This document shows positions 18,435 through 21,203 of a stretch of 21,203 bases of DNA, in pieces. This stretch comes from Purshia tridentata. Lineage: Eukaryota; Streptophyta; Magnoliopsida; Rosales; Rosaceae. The DNA is taken from contig QANT01008609.1 of assembly GCA_003254885.1 (NCBI GenBank), positions 1 to 21,203 of the forward strand, given 5' to 3'. The first letter of the stretch is position 1, and each line of letters opens with the position of its first letter. The notes beneath the pieces are model-generated. The model did not search any database. It worked only from the letters and a program-made list of their open reading frames with translations, and was not told the DNA's origin. The translations under genes and the position numbers were made by a program.

Positions 18435-18850
18435 AACATCTACTTTTAATGCCAGATGTTTTCAGTATTGAATGATTGAGGAAAGCTTATGTTCTTCTCC
18501 ATTTTGATCTTTGTACCACCATGGCAAGTATCTCCTTTCTCAAAAATCTTGCAAGAATTCTCTTCAAAGTGGATATGGTATCCATGTTCAATAAGTTGAC
18601 AGCACTTAAGAGATTTTGTTGAAGTTCTGGAACCAGCAACACATTCTTGGTGAATTTTCTACCTTTGTTTGTTCAATTGCAAGTGTGCCTTTTCCTCTTG
18701 CGTCTACTAATGCCCCGTTTCCCATCTTCACTTAGGAGACCATTGAGGTATCAATGTCTAATAGGATTGACTTGTTTGTTGTCATGTGATTGCTACAGCC
18801 ACTGTCCAGAAACCAAACATTGTCATTGTTCTACACCGTTGATGCTTGAC
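18435..18850 (-). pseudogene. copia-1 protease remnant
   Basis: The minus strand around 18820-18785 reads NNDNVWFLDSGCSNHMT, the copia protease active-site motif with D-S-G intact. Downstream, towards 18435, the frame is broken by several stops and shifts, with a MGNG-type stretch surviving near 18720. A stop codon lies a few residues before NNDN, in the linker from gag. Confidence 0.85.
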
Positions 18851-19864
18851 ACGCATAAAACATATTTGCTTCATTGCCTTGCTCTTCAATTAAGTTTGCT
18901 TTCTGATTACCTCTGAGCCTACAATCTTTCTGAATATGCCTAAAATTATTGCAATTATAGCATTTAGGCTTGCCCTTGAACCAACACTTGTCTTCTGTAT
19001 GACTCATCCTGTTACATATCTTGCGTTTTGTTTGAGAAGTATTACTTTCAGTATTTGTTTTTTTTTTCAAAGTTATTCTTCCCTGTCCATTTTTTATTTT
19101 TTCCCTTCCAATTCTTTCTACCTTTTGAGGATTCTGATTTGACTTGATAAGAACTTGGTTGTTCTTTTCCTTTTCCTTTTAAACCTACACTAAGAGATTG
19201 AAAAGCATTCTCAGCCGAGTCTTCAACATGTCTATCCAGTCTTTGATGAAAGGCTCTAATTGATCTCTTCAATTCTTGAATAGTTAATGTATCTAAATCC
19301 TTAATCTCTTCAATGACACTAACAATAGAGTCATATTTTTTAGATAGGCTAATTAGAATTTTCTCAACAATTCTTCGATCTGTAATCACTTCACCATAAG
19401 ACTTCATTTGATTGATAACATCAATAAGCCTAGTGAAATAATCTTTAGTAATTCATCTTCTTTCATTCTAGCATATTCAAAATCCCTTCTAAGAGATTGA
19501 AGTACTACAGATCTTACCTTTGTATATCCCCTGTACTTTTTCTCTAATACATCCTAAGCCTCTTTGGCCTTTATCTCATTACTGATTCTTGGAAAGATAT
19601 CATGTGATAGCCCTAATTGAATAAGATGAAGAGCTCTAGCATCTTTCTTTATAGGATCTTCTAATAGTGCTTCTTTTCTTCATCAGGTTCTTCAAACCCA
19701 ACATCTACATATTTCCAAAGACCATGAAAGATAAAGAGAGTTCTCATCTTGACCCTCCAGTAGTCATAGTGATCACCATCAAAGATTGGAGAAGATAGGT
19801 TCCGATCATTGTTGCTATTTGAGGATGCCCAAACTGATTTGATCAGACTAAGCTCTGATACCAA
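18831..19864 (-). pseudogene. copia-1 gag remnant
   Basis: Pieces in order on the minus strand are IFDGDHYDYWRVKMRTLF, HGLWKYVDVGFEEPDEEK (19864-19661), YGEVITDRRIVEKIL, LSKKYDSIVSVIEEIKDLDT, TIQELKRSIRAFHQRL, then a lysine-rich stretch and the zinc knuckle CYNCNNFRHIQKDC (about 18955-18914). This is UBN2-type copia Gag. The knuckle keeps all four metal ligands (C-x2-C-x4-H-x4-C), with Arg where Gly is usual before His. No in-frame ATG is seen at the front; the frame runs straight out of the primer-binding site. Frame changes occur near 19660 and 19060. Confidence 0.88.
19852..19863 (-). promoter_or_regulatory. copia-1 primer-binding site (initiator Met-tRNA)
   Basis: TGGTATCAGAGC on the minus strand lies two bases inside the 5' LTR end. 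It is identical to the copia-2 site. Confidence 0.92.
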
Positions 19865-19865
19865 C

Positions 19866-20200
19866 TGTTGGATTTAACTTCAACTCATCTGCACTCAAAC
19901 ACTCAAGAATAGAACCAAGAGTATAATGTAGAATTGCAGGGGAAGAGTGAAAAGTAAACAGAGAGAGTTTTTGAGGTTTTAACTACAGTCCGCAGCTCAC
20001 CTTTTCATATTTCATATATATCAAAAAATATTCTTAGGACAGTTGCCTAAGACTTGAGTGAAATACCACCCGCACACAACATACTCATGTGGCTTGATAT
20101 TAATTAACCATACACTAAAAGTCAAAGTAATATTAACTTTAACAAAAAAAACTTAACAACTAAGATAGGCTAGTTAAGTAAAAGAACATTAACTTTATGA
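19866..20200 (-). repeat. copia-1 5' LTR
   Basis: The LTR is 335 bp and ends in ...AAATCCAACA at 19866. Its outer end reads TCATAAAG instead of the TGTTAAAG of the other LTR, so the terminal TG has mutated. The target duplication CAAAG directly after 20200 fixes the boundary. A TATATATG at 20013-20020 on the minus strand is a possible TATA box. Confidence 0.9.
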
Positions 20201-20205
20201 CAAAG
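20201..20205. repeat. Target-site duplication of copia-1 (right copy)
   Basis: CAAAG, identical to 15476-15480. Reading the gypsy integrase with a single copy keeps the frame across the insertion point. Confidence 0.85.
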
Positions 20206-20245
20206 TGCACAGAAATGTCAAACCAAGCATCCTTAGGAATACATA
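20206..20245 (-). pseudogene. gypsy integrase fragment right of copia-1
   Basis: The minus strand reads PKDAWFDISVHF up to the insertion point. This is the diverged P-x-x-x-W-x-D-I-S-M-D-F-I-E-G-L-P region at the start of the gypsy integrase core, and EGLPNS continues on the other side of copia-1 at 15474. The first catalytic Asp position, normally the D of MDF, is His. Homology fades right of about 20245. Confidence 0.75.
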
Positions 20246-20404
20246 GGGGAGCTGATAGGGATGGGTGATTGGGTGGACACGAAATAGAAAGAAAAGATAA
20301 AAAGAAAGGAAAAAAATAAATAGAAATGATTGGGGTTGGAGCTTTTTGGAATTAGGGTTTGGGCAATTGAGGTTTCATTTGAGATTTGACTTAGGTTTTG
20401 TTTA
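20246..20404. other. Unassigned stretch between gypsy fragment and LTR-like sequence
   Basis: Purine-rich on the plus strand (GAAAGAAAAGATAAAAAGAAAGG around 20288). It has no credible frame; the 104-codon minus-strand frame across it is serine/phenylalanine-rich low complexity. Gypsy homology ends at its left edge, so this is either a third junction or diverged gypsy sequence. Confidence 0.35.
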
Positions 20405-21203
20405 TGACAGGACCCTCCCCGAATTCCACCCTTGAACTCGGAGTGATCCTGCGGGAATCCAATATCAAGGAAAATTCTACCGAAAATTCGGCAGAACCTC
20501 CCCTGAAATTGGACTAACCCTTTTCTCCATGAGACCTGCAAATACACTTCTAAGCATTTACAGCTCCTCTACCGCAACCAAAAGGGGTCTCTGACCCAAC
20601 AAATTCAATCCAACTGATTAAATATTCAAGAGTTATTAAGCTTGGCTACAAAATTTCGCTAAGAAAAATAAGGTTTACCAAAAATAACTAAGTGCCTACA
20701 AAAAACCACTATGCTCGCTAAATTTCCTCGACGTCTTTGGCCCGACCGCTTCCACCACTACCACTTGGGGGAAATTTTTAAACAACAACAAGGAATAAAT
20801 CTAATGAGTTAACTCAGTGAGTGGACATAAACCAAAATAAGCGATTACAAACTTTTACTTTCGAATTCCTTAAAATTTCGCAAACTTTCCTTAGAAATCC
20901 CCCAGTTTAAAATAACTTTCATAAAAATCCACTGAACATTCTGTTTTAAAAGTCCGCATCTGAAATCCGTTTTGAAAATTCTGATAAATTGATAAAACTA
21001 GTCAGCTCCCAAAATATTAAATAAGAACTGAAGTTTTGTATCGACCAAGAATTATTTTGTAAATTTCTTTGATAAGGAAATCTCTGACCCAACTGTTACC
21101 CACCGAACTTGCCGTACATGCGCAGGGCCTACAACCTGCCGTACGCATGCAGGGCCAATATCCTGCCATACATGTGTAGAGCCAGGGTCTGTCATACACA
21201 TGC
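20405..21203 (+). repeat. Probable LTR start, cut by the window end
   Basis: From 20405 the sequence reads TGACAGGACCCTCCCCGAAT. It resembles the TG-led, GACCC-containing starts of chromovirus LTRs. CGAAAATTCGGCAGAACCTC at 20482-20501 and GTTAACTCAGTGAGTGGACA at 20808-20827 are phrases I associate with the same kind of LTR. No coding frame is seen. Neither the second LTR nor a primer site is in view, so orientation and boundary are tentative. Confidence 0.45.
21109..21203. repeat. ~27 bp tandem repeat inside the LTR-like sequence
   Basis: Units start at 21109, 21137, 21164 and 21190, each beginning TTGCCGTACATG, TGCCGTACGCATG, TGCCATACATG or TGTCATACACATG. The first three continue with a GCAGGGCC-like stretch (GTAGAGCC in the third). 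The array runs off the window end. Confidence 0.8.

Larger units (their letters stand above)
15481..20200 (-). mobile_element. Complete but dead Ty1/copia element copia-1 (4720 bp)
   Basis: Two LTRs (15481-15809 and 19866-20200), a polypurine tract, an initiator Met-tRNA primer site and gag-protease-integrase-RT-RNase H in Ty1/copia order define a full-length element on the minus strand. CAAAG flanks it on both sides. It inserted into the integrase of the gypsy relic. Stops and frameshifts occur in every coding part. By hand alignment the LTRs differ by about 33 substitutions plus a few indels over roughly 325 bases, so the insertion is not recent. Confidence 0.93.
12801..20245 (-). mobile_element. 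Ty3/gypsy chromovirus-type relic, split by two insertions
   Basis: Three separated pieces on the minus strand make one consecutive integrase-to-chromodomain region: 20206-20245, then 14821-15480, then 12801-13209. Copia-1 sits between the first two pieces with a clean 5 bp duplication. About 1.6 kb of LTR-like DNA sits between the second and third. RT, RNase H, gag and LTRs of this element are not seen. Upstream of about 20245 the homology stops. The chromodomain-like end suggests the chromovirus branch. It is the oldest layer of this half of the window. Confidence 0.75.

Noticed and set aside
20233..20547. 104-codon minus-strand frame
   Set aside because: It crosses the boundary between gypsy remnant, purine-rich filler and LTR-like sequence, with low-complexity content.
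21017..21199. 60-codon minus-strand Cys-rich frame
   Set aside because: The Cys/Trp-rich pattern comes from translating the ~27 bp tandem repeat.

Overview
The window is plant nuclear DNA made almost entirely of nested, decayed transposable elements. I found no host gene, rRNA, tRNA or CRISPR array. The evidence for a flowering plant, probably a woody dicot, is: two Ty1/copia elements whose primer-binding sites match plant initiator-Met tRNA, a chromodomain-type Ty3/gypsy relic, and an En/Spm (CACTA) transposon with a TNP2-type transposase and the classical CACTACAAGAAAAA end. Some LTR and motif styles recall Rosaceae, but that is only an impression. Every recognisable coding region lies on the minus strand and every one is broken.

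Layout. (1) 1-9204: right part of a CACTA transposon whose left end is outside the window. It holds a GA-rich tract (1-400), a motif-rich block (about 405-780), an array of four ~615-665 bp tandem units plus partial copies (about 780-3447), a transposase pseudogene with two recognisable introns (3448 to about 6480), a nested 1161 bp hAT-like non-autonomous element with an 8 bp target duplication (6996-8156), a second GA-rich tract (8561-8865), a subterminal block of GGGCGACGAA-type inverted motifs (8866-9188) and the terminal inverted repeat (9189-9204). (2) 9205-12498: 5' half of a Ty1/copia element (copia-2: integrase, protease, gag, leader, PBS, 5' LTR). The CACTA element landed in its integrase, so its RT, RNase H and 3' LTR should lie left of the window. 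(3) 12801 to about 20245: a Ty3/gypsy integrase-chromodomain relic split twice, once by about 1.6 kb containing LTR-like sequence (13210-14820) and once by a complete Ty1/copia element (copia-1, 15481-20200). (4) 20405-21203: probable start of another LTR, ending in a ~27 bp tandem repeat cut by the window edge.

Order of events that can be read directly: the gypsy element preceded copia-1 (5 bp target duplication CAAAG; LTRs differ by about 10% by hand count); copia-2 preceded the CACTA element; the CACTA element preceded the hAT-like insertion. The relative age of the two stacks cannot be set.

The least routine part is the tandem array inside the CACTA element. It replaces the end of the transposase DUF4216 region, carries the same inverted motif as the element end, and has two inverted repeats per unit. 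In both, the paired arms change together between some copies. I see no sign of a new multi-gene system.
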